Origin: Ulota crispa
Taxonomy: Eukaryota; Streptophyta; Bryopsida; Orthotrichales; Orthotrichaceae
Reading direction: 5' to 3'
Length of the DNA stretch: 64,000 bases
Assembly: GCA_963920765.1 (NCBI GenBank)
Contig: OY987243.1
Location: 3,906,001-3,970,000, forward strand
The notes beneath the pieces were generated by a model, which did not search any database, was not told the DNA's origin, and was given only the letters and a program-made list of their open reading frames with translations. Position numbers and translations under genes: made by a program. Position 1 is the first letter of the stretch. Every line of letters begins with the position of its first letter. Below are positions 36,801 to 48,455 of the stretch, one piece after another.

Positions 36801-38212
36801 TTCGTGCAACTAATAAATCCTAACAGAACCAAACACTTAGGCCATTGTCATATATCTCACAAGTTTTTCAAGACCGAGTCCAAGTCAAAAAAAATAGACT
36901 ACATCGTACCTGCTGGCATTGGCAGCCTCCACGGAAGCTTGACATTGAGGTTCCAAGGTTTGGCCTTTTATTTTCTCATTTCGAAATGGACTGCCTGCCG
37001 AATGCAAACCTCGGGATTGCAAAGACCCTGCCAGCTCCAAAAAGACTTCTCCCTAGACAACAGCCGAGCAGAGGATGACGATTACAACGTTGGAAGCACG
37101 GTTCCACTCTCAATCCACCAAGCAACCACAAAACCGTCCAAGCCAAGACTACCAAGCATGCCCATACATCCAATTTTTGTATCCTCACATACATAATTCT
37201 TCCGTTAACACCTCTCTAAGTGTGTTGAATGTAATCTTACCAGATCAAAAAGAGCCTCTTCTTGCATTGGTAGCGACAAGGACATGGACAAAGCATTTTG
37301 AAATAAGCGCGCGGTCTGCTCCAAGGCCCCGACTTTAGCAGTTCCATCAGATTTCCTTTCAGCTGCTTGTTTTACCCTCCTTGCTTCTGCAGGTCCAGTA
37401 AGGTCGGGTCAATGAATCACGCCTCCATTAGTTGGTGTTTAGTGAGTTTCACTACTCGCTCAACACCGCTTATACGGCTCTCCTTATCAGATTATCTGAT
37501 CTAAGGTCTCGTTGATGCTCTCGCCCACCGTGGCAGTTAAGAAGTGATGAACCATTTTTTTTCTATTCAACGATTGGGTTTCTTAAAACAACGGTAGAAC
37601 TCACCCTTCTCTTTAATCCAATACTCAATCTGATTCTCTTGAACGAATCTCCGCATGTCACACTTTGGGTTTTAAGTACCGTTTATCGGTGAGCGATACA
37701 TCCACAAACCTCAAAGAGAGACCAGGCGGTCATTCAGCCTGATCAACGATGATGAAAGCCACAATTGCTAGCAGAATCACTGAGAATTCTCGAACTGAAA
37801 CACTAATTATTTTAAGAAGGGTAAAAGGCTTTTCCATGTGTATCTATCGGTCAAAACTCTGATTTTTTCGGAAGAGAATCACTTTGCACAGGAATTATTA
37901 TATTTAATTAATAGTCTGTTGATCTAGAAAACCTTCGTAAGCGCGAACCAACTCCGAGTTAACCGTTTTGTTGCAGTTAAATCAGTGGCTTAAACCGAAA
38001 CTCGCAAATCATTGTTACAATCATCGTATTCTCCCCCAAGAATATAAGGAAATATGGGCGAGGACTAAAAGCACAAAAAGCGCAAATTTGGTCCAAATCA
38101 CGTGAGAAAAAAGACGAAGCAGTGGCTAACCTGCGAGCAGGGCATCGGCGGAGGTTTCAGGAGGGGGGTGCTGGCGTGAGGAGCGCGGTGGAGGTCGACG
38201 TTGGGGCGCCAT
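33876..38212 (-). CDS. TPR-like repeat protein, seven exons
   Basis: Exons (minus): 38212-38131, 37386-37241, 36465-36287, 35951-35681, 35572-35405, 35133-34923, 34147-33876. All junctions are GT-AG and the phases agree throughout, giving 442 residues. The start ATG lies 40 bp downstream of a telo-box. After a short basic, proline-rich N-terminus (MAPQRRPPPRSSRQ) come paired helices typical of tetratricopeptide repeats: LEQTARLFQNALS, EALVNSGNALCEWASL, ERYTRALAVTPEDVELLTN, EAYRQAQEKLRSAIKF, SVEGLLGLGDAHLAAGK and CDALYNLACAAALAG. TPR proteins act as scaffolds for protein partners; the substrate and compartment cannot be read here. No convincing transit peptide or membrane segment is seen. I do not recognise the exact orthologue. 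The introns contain no large inserted element. Confidence 0.85.
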
Positions 38213-38251
38213 GGCTGAGCTGATGGTTGTTCTCTTGGCTTCTGTGGATGC

Positions 38252-38266
38252 TAGGGTTTAGGGTTT
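38252..38266 (-). promoter_or_regulatory. Telo-box upstream of the TPR gene
   Basis: On the minus strand it reads AAACCCTAAACCCTA, about two plant telomeric units, 40-54 bases before the start codon. In plants such boxes are common near the transcription start of housekeeping genes. Confidence 0.7.
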
Positions 38267-38354
38267 ATCGCTTTGAAGCCCTACCCATTCTGCATATTGG
38301 CATGCTTTTGCTTATATCTTTGTACAAACATGTTGTTTGAGTCAATTTCGTGAA

Positions 38355-38742
38355 GGGCATTCATATGTGTACCACACCCTTTGAACTACTGTACCACACC
38401 CCTGGGGTAAATTTTAGATTTCTACCATCAAAAAGTTGAATTTGAGAATTTTGAATTCAAATTTGGACTTAGAGATCATGTTTTAGGTTAGGACCATAAA
38501 AAAAAGTTACAATTCAACAACATCCAATGAAAAAACTTATTTTTTATTATAAACAAAAGTAAAAGTAACTTTTTCTCCTTAGCTAAACTTTTTCACTGAG
38601 TGTTGTTGAATTACATTTTTTTTTATTCTAGACTAAAACATGGTTTCTAAGTCCAAATCTAAATTCAAAATTCTCAAATTTAGCTTTTTGATGGTAGAAA
38701 TCTAAAATTTACCCCAGGGGTGTGGTACTCTTATCAATGCCC
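38355..38742. mobile_element. Foldback MITE, Mutator type, copy 2
   Basis: The same family as 7517-7928, with ends GGGCATTCATATGTGTACC and GGGCATTGATAAGAGTACC. Flanks TTTCGTGAA (38346-38354) and TTTTGTGAA (38743-38751) are a 9-bp duplication with one change. A block of about 20 bp near the right end is deleted compared with copy 1. It lies 143 bp upstream of the TPR start codon, so it may affect that promoter. Confidence 0.85.
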
Positions 38743-39480
38743 TTTTGTGAAATGTTGGTTACAAATAATAGTTGGTTTTACAAGGGAAAATTTGAGAAAT
38801 ACCCTTCTATTTATTTTTCATTGAATCCTAAATGTAGTCGTGTAATTTTAAAATTGCAAAAAAAATCTTCTAGGGGTTCTATAAAGTACTTACTTTGCAA
38901 TGATATCTTGTGCCGCACACACGTTCAAGGCAATGATTTCATGCTCAATTCTCCAAACAATTTATGTATCAAATGAGATTATTTATATTACAAAAATGAA
39001 TATGCGAATATGAAAATATACTAAGTTGTTACTTTTACTACTTAGCACGAAGCCACTTGTCTAGTGGTGAAGTGTGGTGAATTGAGGGGAGATGTTTTGG
39101 TGATTTTTTGTATCATGTATGGGTGATCATGGAATATTTGTATACTTTTTTCAGGCTATAATACAATTGCACCACAACACTATGGAATCCCTATAGGTAT
39201 TTTTGGTATTTCAAAAATTACAAAGGCATTTTTCTAAAAACATGGCAAAATTTAGGGGTATTTATCAAATTCATTTCTTTTAAAAAACCAATTGTTGATT
39301 ATCAAGAATAAAAAATCATTTGGAGAAAACAACAACTTATATCAGTTATTTTTTGTTCTTCAACCTTGTCTAAATGTTTTACCTATGGAGTATAATAGTT
39401 AACAAGGCTAAAGGTGGGACCCAGAACAGCAGGCTGGAAGCCACGTCATATGATCTGTTGTGCCTGCATCTTGTTATTTT

Positions 39481-39786
39481 GATCGAAATCTCACTGGCTC
39501 AGGGGACTAAGGCAGGAGACTTGAACTCTGATAGGGGATTAAATCCACTCACCTCCCCAAATGAACTTTGCCAATACATGTTCTTATTCATAGCTTTTCA
39601 GTAATGTACAATGGATGTACATTTAAGGAGATGGATCGAAATCTCACTGGCTCAGGGGAGTAAGGCAGGAGACTTGAACTCTGATAGGGCATTAAATCCA
39701 CTCACCTCCCCAAATGAACTCTGCCAATACATGTTCTTATTCATAACTTTTCAGTAATGTACAATGGATGTACATTTAAGGAGATG
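39481..39786 (+). repeat. Tandem duplication, 2 x 153 bp
   Basis: 39481-39633 and 39634-39786 are nearly identical (a few substitutions). The unit includes the presumed left end of the element that continues to about 39990. Confidence 0.92.
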
Positions 39787-39990
39787 GGCGGTTTTAGAGG
39801 CTTATGACCTTTTCACTTCAAAATTTCTGAACTAATTTCATAGAGTTCCAAAAATTATGAAAAAACTTGGTTTAGATGCCAATTCCTCTTGTCTTTCAAA
39901 TAAAACTTACTAAAAACCATTTCAAGAAATTCCACCTCCCAAAATTCAGTTTTAGCCATTAGATGGTCGGTTTATGAGCCTCTTACCTTA
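39505..39990. mobile_element. MITE related to 48827-49155, with duplicated left part
   Basis: Reverse-complement similarity to 48827-49155: shared AATGTACAATGG-type palindromes, TATGACCTTTTCACTTCAAA and TCAAGAAATTCCACCTCCC. The ends resemble CTAAGGYAGRAG. The target duplication is not clear. Confidence 0.55.
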
Positions 39991-40052
39991 ACTCCCCTAC
40001 TCCCAAGTGGGCTCCACCACTGTAGATTGCCCCTCTCTAGCATCTCCAACAG

Positions 40053-40843
40053 TTAACCCCTAAATGCCCAAGTGACCAGATTTGGGTCTTTATAAAACTT
40101 TGAAGATGAACAAATTTTTATCAAATCATTATTTTAAGTATTTTTTTTTTAATATAAGTTTGTTTTGAAGTCTACTTTCAACATCAAAAATTTGTTTTTG
40201 AAAATGAAAGTTGATGATTTTTCTACTCAAGATTTTATACAAGGGTGTCCATTGCAATCTTGAGTTTTCTAGTGTAGGAAGATCTTAAAATGAGCCTTAA
40301 ATACACTAGAGCTTGGAGAAAAATTCACATTAAAAATCCATTTAAAAAAAATGTAGGAGTAGATTTTAAAAACTGTAAATTGATTAGCGTTAGACATGTA
40401 ATGACCTTAAACCTCATATTTTTTTAGTGACCAACTTTTCAGATTTGACATGTGAAATGAGGATTAAAAAACTTTAAGTCACTTTTGCACTTTTAACACC
40501 CTCATGTTCAAATGTTATAATCTTTCAAACTATAAGTGATATTGATGTGTTTTCTTTTTCCATGTAATCTTTAACATGTTTAGTTTAAATTTTGTACAGT
40601 GACAATTGAAAAAAACTTAATGGAATTTATGAAAAGGTTGATTGACTGTTCAATTTTATGGAAAGTTCAAGTAGCTCAAATAGGGCTTAGCGCAAACATT
40701 TTTTTGTTGGACCTCATGAGACCACCCTATTAGAAATTGAACCAATGCGCCTCCCTCCCTCTCAAAATTCTCCATTCCCAGAAGGACACGCTGCTGGAGT
40801 TAGGTGAAAAAAAAAACACTGAGCTTGGGCATTTAGGGGTTAA
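40053..40843. mobile_element. TTAA/CCCCTAAATGCCCAAG element, 791 bp
   Basis: Perfect inverted ends TTAACCCCTAAATGCCCAAG (left) and CTTGGGCATTTAGGGGTTAA (right). The TTAA on each side would be the duplicated target. Non-coding. It sits about 420 bp before the HIT gene start codon. Confidence 0.8.
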
Positions 40844-41031
40844 CAAAAATAAAATCCCCCGATTCTGCGAACGCGCGCGCTGACTCCGGGGTGCTCGTTC
40901 GCTCGCGGGACCAGCCACCCGCAAGACTATCCCCATCCCACACTTGGCCACCCGGTCCAGCGCGACGTTAAGATTTAGGGTTACAGCAAAGTCAAGGAGA
41001 GCAAGCAGGTATGCACGCTACGAGAGGAGCC

Positions 41032-41055
41032 TTAGGGTTTAGGGTTTAGGGTTTA
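41032..41055 (+). promoter_or_regulatory. Telo-box array in the HIT gene leader
   Basis: Three TTTAGGG units in a row (TTAGGGTTTAGGG...), about 210 bases before the start codon. A single unit with similar downstream sequence (TTAGGGTTACAGCAAAG) sits at about 40974, so the leader has a partial duplication. Confidence 0.7.
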
Positions 41056-41266
41056 GCGAAGCCAAGGTGAACAATCAGGTACTCTATGTCCCTGTAGCGG
41101 TTCGCTTTGCCAGTTTCGTAACTATGCAAACTAAACTGCCTCAGCGTAGTAGCTTCTGTCGATCGATGTAAAGCCTCCTCCCCTGCGGTTCAGAGCCAAT
41201 CAAAACTTGAAAATTCTCTGATCTCTCTACTTCCATGTAGCATTGTAATTTCACTGCGGAGTGAGG

Positions 41267-43187
41267 ATGGGGAAACAATGTGAAATCTGCAAAGATGCTG
41301 AGTCCAAATACAAGTGCCCAGGTTGCTTGACTCCGTAGTAAGCGATCTCTCTCTCTCTCTCTCTCTCTATTTAATTGTAAACACTTCTTTGTATCTATCT
41401 TGTGTCTTGCAGAGATTTGTATGTAGTCATTGCTGTTGCCAAACTGCGAGTTTCAGTACTGCAGTATGTCCCCTGGATAGTTCATGACAGTTATAGAGGT
41501 GATTTCACATTGGGAATGGATCTTTTTATTGTTGGAAGTACTGAATTGCTTGAGAGGTGTCTAGTATGGTTTCTTATGCAGGTTTTCTCTTTCTCTTCAT
41601 TAATTGTTTATGTTGATGTCGTTGCACAAGTTTGTGACTAAACGAACTGTGGGGCATCACGTGGATTTGTTTTGCAGCTGCTCTTTGGTTTGCTATAAGA
41701 AGCATAAAGGTATGAGCTATTGAATTGTTCAAGATAGTAGAAATACAATGGTGTTGAAATTGAGATGTTTTAGCATAGATGAGGTTTAGGGCCTGTTTGC
41801 TTTCGGCAGCATGGATGCAATGGATTTCTGAACTTGAAAGAGGCAGAGATGTTCTAACCAAGCAAGGTTCATTCTTAAGGCGCACTTATCTTAACCTGCT
41901 TGGTTAAGAACATCTTTATCACTTTCAATGAATGCAGTTCCGGACAAGAATAATACGTGTATAACTTTTGCCTGCTAAATCCTTCGGGAATGGTGATAGT
42001 TGCAGAATTGAATCTGATTCAATCTTTCGCCGAGGGTTCACCAACTGTGACTGGATCAAGGACTATTTTAGAATAGGATTACACTTACTTTTAATGTATC
42101 CTCACTTTGTATTGTGCTTTACAGAAACACCATGTACAAAACCAGATGAGAACGGAAGTAAAGCTGGTAAGCTTCTGATTATCGAGAAGCCTCGTCTCTG
42201 ATTTTTAGGGCCATGCACCTTTTTGTGATGCTGGAGATATGCTTCTCTTCCTAGCAATAATTATATCCTTGGTGCATCCCGTTAAATTTTGTCAAGGTGT
42301 TCTGTTGTAGAAGTCAAAGTTGACGAGCACCCTGCTACGGTGGCGGAGGATGGAGAGTTTGATCATCGGTTGAATCGTTCGCAGCTCGAGGCAGTTGGTA
42401 AGTTTGCTGTTCTTTTGATGCCTTGACTCGATCTTTAATATGAGACGGAGCAAGTGTAGCATCTGGGATTGTGTATGTGTTGACCTTACAGGAGTGAAAG
42501 CGCTTGCCGGGTTTAGAGTTTTACGTTTGCAGATTGAAAAACCTGCACACTTGGATGAAATTTTTAACTTGGTTGAGGTTGTGTTTTTGGTCTGCAGCTG
42601 CCTCAGAAGAGGTTTGTAAGATGCTTAGAGACCGCGAGCTACAGGAACTTATATCCAAGATCGATTCCTCATCCAACTCCAAAGTGGTGATTTATCAAAA
42701 CTATTCACCTTCTGTTCACTTTGCTTTTGCTATTGAAGATTAACCGACGAGGGTCAAACTTTCAATGACTTGCGTAAAATGTGTCATATATATATTGAAG
42801 TCCAGACATGCTTCTGAAGGTTGAAGTCTAAGTAGAAATTCTGGTGATGGATGATCGATATTATATTCCAATCCTATTTTTATCAACTATGCATAGTTTC
42901 ACTTTCTTGAGACTAACGTCAGTTTTTTGGTAAAGGAAGAGAAGTGAGAATCTTAGTAAGGACCTGAATTTCTCCGATGGTGCTCAGGAACTTGAGAAAG
43001 CGATGGAGGGACCTGCTTTTCGAGAGTTCACGGACAAGGTATGCACGCCCCAGTGCTCCCTCATGGAAAACATGTGCCATCATCAAATGCTGGTCTGTGG
43101 ATGTACTGATATGGGCCTATATCGTGTTTTGCGCAGCTCTTGTCAATTGTAAACCCTGCGAATGATGCACCTGCTGCCCAGCTGTAA
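41267..43187 (+). CDS. HIT-type zinc-finger protein, ZNHIT3-like
   Basis: Exons: 41267-41337, 41678-41709, 42125-42166, 42311-42397, 42598-42683, 42940-43038, 43137-43187. All are GT-AG with matching phases, giving 155 residues. Residues 5-34 form the HIT finger, CEICKDAESKYKCPGC, then PYCSLVCYKKHKETPC, with the full set of Cys and His ligands. The C-terminal part (ELEKAMEGPAFREFTDKLL) matches the small helical region after the finger in ZNHIT3 proteins. In yeast and animals ZNHIT3/Hit1 helps assemble box C/D snoRNPs; the same role is inferred. Intron 1 holds a (CT)n run at 41347-41368. A further exon-like open block at 43280-43383 (ending in GQSTV) after a TGCCTAG acceptor could be an alternative last exon. 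The exon 5 donor could also be three bases later. Confidence 0.88.
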
Positions 43188-44399
43188 ATGGATGGTTGGT
43201 GGGGCGTATTTTCTTACTCTACCCGGAGGTGTCTGAACACCAGCAGAAACAATCTCTCAAATGAATTGTTTGTGCCTAGTGCCCATCTCTGGAGCTAAAG
43301 AAGCAGCTTGCCAGACATATTTACGAGGCGACTCGAGCATCTCTTCAGCGACAAAATGCTAAGAAGGGCCAGAGTACTGTTTAGGACATAGACGTAGCCA
43401 TCCCTTCGCCACTGCTTAACACAAGATTGCGATTATTGTTATTCTTGGGCAGGGGACACTCAAGTGTGAATCTTTTCATCTTCCAAGGGTAACGTAACTG
43501 ATGTTCTTCACCCGCTGAGTCTTTCAACTCTAGAACGTACGTTTTGCGTCCTCTTGACGAATTAAACAGTCCCTGGAGGATGTAGAAGTCTTGTTTCCTT
43601 TCAGTTTTCATGAAAGGTATTTACTCAGACACTAGGCTGAAAAAGCACGTTGTGGAGAGTGCGCAGTTTCTGTAAACAGGAAATATTCCAAAATACCAGT
43701 GGATGCGGTGAAAGGCTTAGGATATCTTGCTGCTGCCGGAGCTTGAATTTTGCAAGAGGCCAAGCGTGGTGAGAACGCCTTGTAATTCAAATGTTTTCTA
43801 TGAGCAGTAAGTTGGGCAAGAGGTATTGCGCTTGGTAGTGATGCTTTCCAGTGTTACCCAAATATTGCATGCAACAGATAAGCAGAGCCACAACCACTCG
43901 AAGGTGGCCCATTAGATGCAATTGTGTCGTTAGATCTCCAGTTCTGTTGAACCTCATGATGAATCCGAAAAACAGATCACAAAAATCGTGAAGCACAAAT
44001 GGCTAAGCAGAAATCGTAGCACAGTACAACATCCTAGCGGTGTTACAAACCACCACTTTGTGTGACAACGCTTTCCTCGCAAGCAAGCAGAACGGCATTC
44101 CATGGAGAATCAACAACCATCATCAGCATGGACCTTAAAACACACATTTATTTATCAACTGCCACTAAAACCCAGGCGCAAGCCATAACTGGCCGGGGTG
44201 TCACAGCTTGCAACTCCTGCTCCGCAAATTGCAGGAATCGCCATTTACGAAATTGAACACAACACAGATTCTGCTGTCCCCGAAGTCGTAACCCTATCGA
44301 AGAGTTTTGGAAGTTGGTTCCAGATTGGATGACGAGCCGAGTGGCCTTCCCTAACGAACGTCACAGCTTGGAAGGTTTGAATACCCTATGCTTAAGTTA
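43188..44399. other. 3' flanks of two converging genes
   Basis: This lies between the HIT gene (plus) and the CaaX-protein gene (minus). Besides the possible alternative exon at 43280-43383 I see no gene. The minus-strand frame 43381-43611 looks like chance. Confidence 0.45.
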
Positions 44400-44891
44400 C
44401 TACATGATCAGGCATTTATGTTTGTCGCCTGTAGCCCTCGCAGGTCTGGCCGGGGCACCCGCATCCAGCGACGCTACAGTCGCGGGGGTCCCTGGAGCGC
44501 CACAGGCATCATTCGCGGGTGTCCGTGGAGCTCCGCTGGCATCATGCGCTGGCGCTTTTTTGGAAGTCTTTGCAGACCCCCTGCTTTGAGTCCCTTTCCA
44601 TGTGTACTTGCAGACTTGTTGGCCAGCATCATTGTAAACAGAATCCTGGATTAACGTGACTTCGCTATACTGCGCACAGTCGTCAGAACTGAGAATCACC
44701 ATGTGTTCACGGTTCGGTTGCAGTGCACACCAGTATTCCCGGTATGTGGTGGTCAAATCGAGGGAAATATTGTAGTGGCCTCCCTTCTTCAGTAGCCCAT
44801 CACTCAGTTTGGAAATCACCCCCCCGGTGCTCAATTTTAGAAGCACATCCGAACCAGTGTCATTGATCACCTTCGTCTTCGATGTCGGCAT
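44400..44891 (-). CDS. Small plant protein of unknown function with C-terminal CaaX box
   Basis: Single exon, 163 residues. Residues 1-90 form a compact, beta-rich-looking domain (KTKVINDTGSDVLLKLSTGG, REYWCALQPNREHMVILSSD). Residues about 110-155 are a low-complexity Ala/Pro/Gly tail with loose repeats of GAPxTPAxxAS. The protein ends HKCLIM, a CaaX motif whose final Met is favoured by farnesyltransferase, so membrane anchoring is inferred. I do not recognise the N-terminal domain. The start codon lies only 45 bp after the stop of the next gene on the same strand, so its promoter must lie within or upstream of that gene, or the two share a transcript. A CCCAAGCAG acceptor-like site sits 5 bases before the ATG. 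Confidence 0.7.
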   Translation of the reverse strand: MPTSKTKVINDTGSDVLLKLSTGGVISKLSDGLLKKGGHYNISLDLTTTYREYWCALQPNREHMVILSSDDCAQYSEVTLIQDSVYNDAGQQVCKYTWKGTQSRGSAKTSKKAPAHDASGAPRTPANDACGAPGTPATVASLDAGAPARPARATGDKHKCLIM

Positions 44892-44936
44892 CTTTTCTGC
44901 TTGGGGGTTTCCGCAACTGCTGCTTCGTCGATCCGC

Positions 44937-46359
44937 TCACCAGCAAAGAATCGTTAAATATGCCAAAATGAAGATTACAGTAAACGCAATCACTGCCAGA
45001 TATACTCCAAGCATGCCCTTGTTGTTGAAAAACGGCGTCAACTTTTCCTTCTCCAGCACCTTCAAATCGGAGAATCTGAAGTCCGGTCCGGCTGTTCTCA
45101 CTCTCTCTCCTCTTTTGATTACCTCCTGCAAAGATTTCATCCAACGCACTCTCTCTGGTCAGATTTCTCTGGACAAGAAGTGGCCTCTTCAAGAATTGCA
45201 CAAGTGCTAACTTACATGGAACTAAGCCGATGCTAAGAACCTTTCGCAAACTCCGGCCTCAAGAACCATTGCAAACTATGACCCTACAAATCATTCACAC
45301 TCGGTGATAGGAATAGTGCTAGCGATACCTGGGGCGATACCGCTCCAACAGCAAGTGCAAATGGACTATCTATAAACAGATAAGTATAGCATTTTGGGCA
45401 CAAGCCAAGACTAATGCAATACTTGAATCAGAAATAGTGGAAAGGATTTTGAAGTCCGGAAAATGGGCTAGACTTCAAAATTGGGTCTTAGGACAGAGAA
45501 AAACTCACAAACTTTATGGTGTACAGTGCTTTTTTGAAATTTGGCAGATTTATGTTCCCTCCTCTGAGAATGGCAGGACCTCAAAAGGCTTGGGATCATA
45601 GGGGGTTAGGGACCACGTTTAAATTAAAGCTAGTTTAAAGCGCGAAGGGTTTGGGCGAAGATCTTATCCTTCTCCACTACACAAGTGCTCAGTTCAAGAT
45701 TTGAGCACTCAAGCCACGTTCTAAACTGCCTAGTATTTGCAATGGTTTCAAAGTTTGAAGTTGCAAAATGTATCGACACCAGCAGTGCAGGCACATACAA
45801 ACCTCGACTGAAAGTGCACAATGTCAAAGACGTATATCAACACATATATATCAAGGTGGGAAGAACGTACCCTTTGAGCTTGTTTCTCTATTTTAATGGA
45901 GTCTTCCAAGTCTTTGAGATCTCGAAACTTTTGCCAAACTCCCACGATGGTGACAAACGCAGCAACCACAGTCAAGACAATTGGGAACCACACTTTTCGA
46001 CACTGGGACTTGCAATTGCTTGCTGACAACAACTGCGTCACGGCAGTGAGCACCAATCCTTGGAACCCACTGAAGAATCCCACAATGTTGAAGATCTGGT
46101 TGATTAGGTCTGCGCTATGCTTCTCTCTCCGGTCCACTCGGGCACTAAACAACCTCTCCTTTCGCTCCCACTCGTCCAATGCTATTTTATACACCGGGTT
46201 GTGCCTAGCCCACGCAAGATTCTTGACCTCCAGATAAGGTTGCTCAGAACTCTCTATTGACGGTAGAGCCTGCCAGTGGGCTCTCTCGATACTTTCCACT
46301 CTGCCTAGTTCAGCGTCGATAGTGTCATCACCTGTGAAACCTGGAGGAGTCTGGGCCAT
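44937..46359 (-). CDS. Membrane protein with three predicted TM helices, two exons
   Basis: Exons 46359-45871 and 45125-44937 join in phase 0 (GTACGT donor, TTTGCAG acceptor), giving 225 residues from MAQTPP; an upstream in-frame Met at 46380 would add seven. The N-terminal half is charged and helical (IERAHWQALPSIESSEQPYL, WERKERLFSARVDRREKH). Two hydrophobic segments follow (IFNIVGFFSGFQGLVLTAV and PIVLTVVAAFVTIVGVW), separated by a short Cys-containing loop, then a charged coiled stretch, and a third segment at the C-terminus (GVYLAVIAFTVIFILAYLTI). No enzyme motif is visible and the function is unknown. Its neighbour 44400-44891 on the same strand is unusually close. Confidence 0.78.
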
Positions 46360-46568
46360 TTTATCCTTCGATCGGAGCAAGAAGAGTACGGGACTAGAGC
46401 GAGCACTGCCTCCGACGTGATCAAATGCAGTCCCAATCGCAAGCTAAGCTGACGCGTTAATTTGTCTGCACCCAACATGGTGGAACGCGTAACCAACTAA
46501 GGTAATTTTATAATCAATTTCGACACTGTATCATCGCACTTGAAGGCCTCGCTGTAATCGAAGGCTTG

Positions 46569-46978
46569 CCAATTAAGGTAGCAGCATCCATAAGCGTTGC
46601 GTTCCCATGCCCGTCACCTGACAGTGGCAAGGCTAATTAATAAAAAAACAAATAGCTGTGGGTGAATGAGTGATGGCTATGTATGATGAAGTGATGGTTG
46701 TGAGTGAGTAGCATGAGGTTTTGAGTACCCATCTCACTATTTAAGGCCAACAAATCTTGTGATTAGCATCTCTTACACATGGTTCTTACAATTCCAGTAA
46801 TTTTGGACTTTGAAAAATTTTTGTGAACAAATGCTTACAATTGGAACTTTGAAATTGATGCCAATATTTTTGGTTTCCATTTCCTAACTGACAGTATTTT
46901 TTTTCAAAGTTAGTCAATTGTTTTACCTACTCCAAAACCCTTATTTCCACGCTTATGGGTGCGCCTACCTTACTTACC
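46569..46978. mobile_element. AAGGTAG-end MITE, copy 2, Mutator type
   Basis: Ends (T)TAAGGTAGCAGCATCCATAAG and mirror GTAAGGTAGGCGCACCCATAAG. 9-bp flanks GAAGGCTTG (46560-46568) and GAAGGATTG (46979-46987) differ once. The interior matches the arm of the 47318 foldback (TTGGAACTTTGAAATTGATG). Non-coding. Confidence 0.75.
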
Positions 46979-47317
46979 GAAGGATTGCATTGATGGGTGG
47001 GAGTGTGGGACTGATCGATGACACAGTAAGCTAATTACTGCCTTACTGCGACGGAGCCACCTATCAGGCACTGCATGTTGCACGCGGCATTTCTTCCCGT
47101 CGCTCATTGGCTCAAATCGTCGGTATGGAATCTAATACCATATCCACGGTGGCATCGAGAGACTAGAATATTTGAAGAAATTGCCGCCAACCGCGATTAA
47201 CCCCGCATCGGCCCTTGCAGACAGGGTTTATTTTTTGAATTTTCGCTGGCAGAGCGACACGCACCCCACAATGCCAGCGGGTAAGGAAAAATTGGAAAGA
47301 ATTGCATAGAAGTAACG

Positions 47318-48455
47318 GGCTCGGTTTACTGCACATACGTCGATCTGGGCCCCGCCTCGTCAGTGCCAGAAATACTCGATTTGTTTGGTTTGGGCTGCCT
47401 CTCCCTTTGAGCTGCCCTGTCTGAGATCAGAAAAACTAGTCTAACAGCTTGGTTTGCAAATACAACACTAAGGTAGCAACACTTATAAGTGTGAAATTAA
47501 GGATTTTGTAGTAGAAAAATCAATTGATGAACATTGAAGAAAATATTGTGAAACTAGCAAGAGGAAATCAAAAATATTGACATCAGTTTCAAAGTTCCAA
47601 TTGCAAATATTTGTTCACAAAGATTTCTCAAAGTCCTAGATCAATGAAAAGGTATAGTTGTGTGTACAAGATGTATTCAATGTGGTCATTTGCTCATAGT
47701 ACTAACTTTATGAGTTCTTAAGTAATGAGATGAGACACTCAAAACCGTCATGCCAATCACCCAAAACCATCATTTAGTCACCCATAACCAATTTTTTTTG
47801 TATTTGTGAGTCATTGACAGACTGTCAGGAGAGTAGGTAACTCCATGGAGACCCTTGTGAGCATGGGTGCAGCTACCTTAAAACCACACCTACTTGCAAC
47901 TAAAGCAACACCCATGCTCACGAGGGTCTCCATGGGGTTACCTACTCTTGTGACAAATTGTTAATGACTCACAAATACAAATAAAATTGGTTATGGGTGA
48001 CTAAATGATGGTTTTGGGTGATTGGCATGACGGTTTTGAGTGTCTCATCTCACTACTTAAGAACTCATAAAGTTAGTACTATGAGCAAATGACCACATTG
48101 AATACATCTTGTACACACAACTATACCTTTTCATTGATCTAGGACTTTGAGAAATCTTTGTGAACAAATATTTGCAATTGGAACTTTGAAATTGATGTCA
48201 ATATTTTTGATTTCCTCTTGCTAGCTTCACAATATTTTCTTCAATGTTCATCAATTGATTTTTCTACTACAAAATCCTTAATTTCACACTTATAAGTGTT
48301 GCTACCTTAGTGTTGTATTTGCAAACCAAGCAGTTAGACTCGTTTTTCTAGTCTCAAGCAGGGCAGCTCAGAGGGAGGGGCAACCCAAGCAAATCGTGTA
48401 TTTCTAGCACTAACAAGGCGGGCCCCAGATCAATGTATGTGTAGTGAACCGCGCC
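47318..48455. mobile_element. 1.14-kb near-perfect palindromic element, Mutator type
   Basis: The arms pair along almost their whole length around 47889, leaving a loop of roughly 35 bases. The ends are GGCTCGGTTTACTGCAC and GGCGCGGTTCACTACAC on opposite strands. An exact 9-bp duplication GAAGTAACG flanks it (47309-47317 and 48456-48464). The CACTAAGGTAGCAACACTTA segments inside each arm show it grew from the AAGGTAG family. Non-coding. Confidence 0.9.

Noticed and set aside
43381..43611. 76-codon minus-strand open frame
   Set aside because: Likely 3' untranslated sequence; no support.
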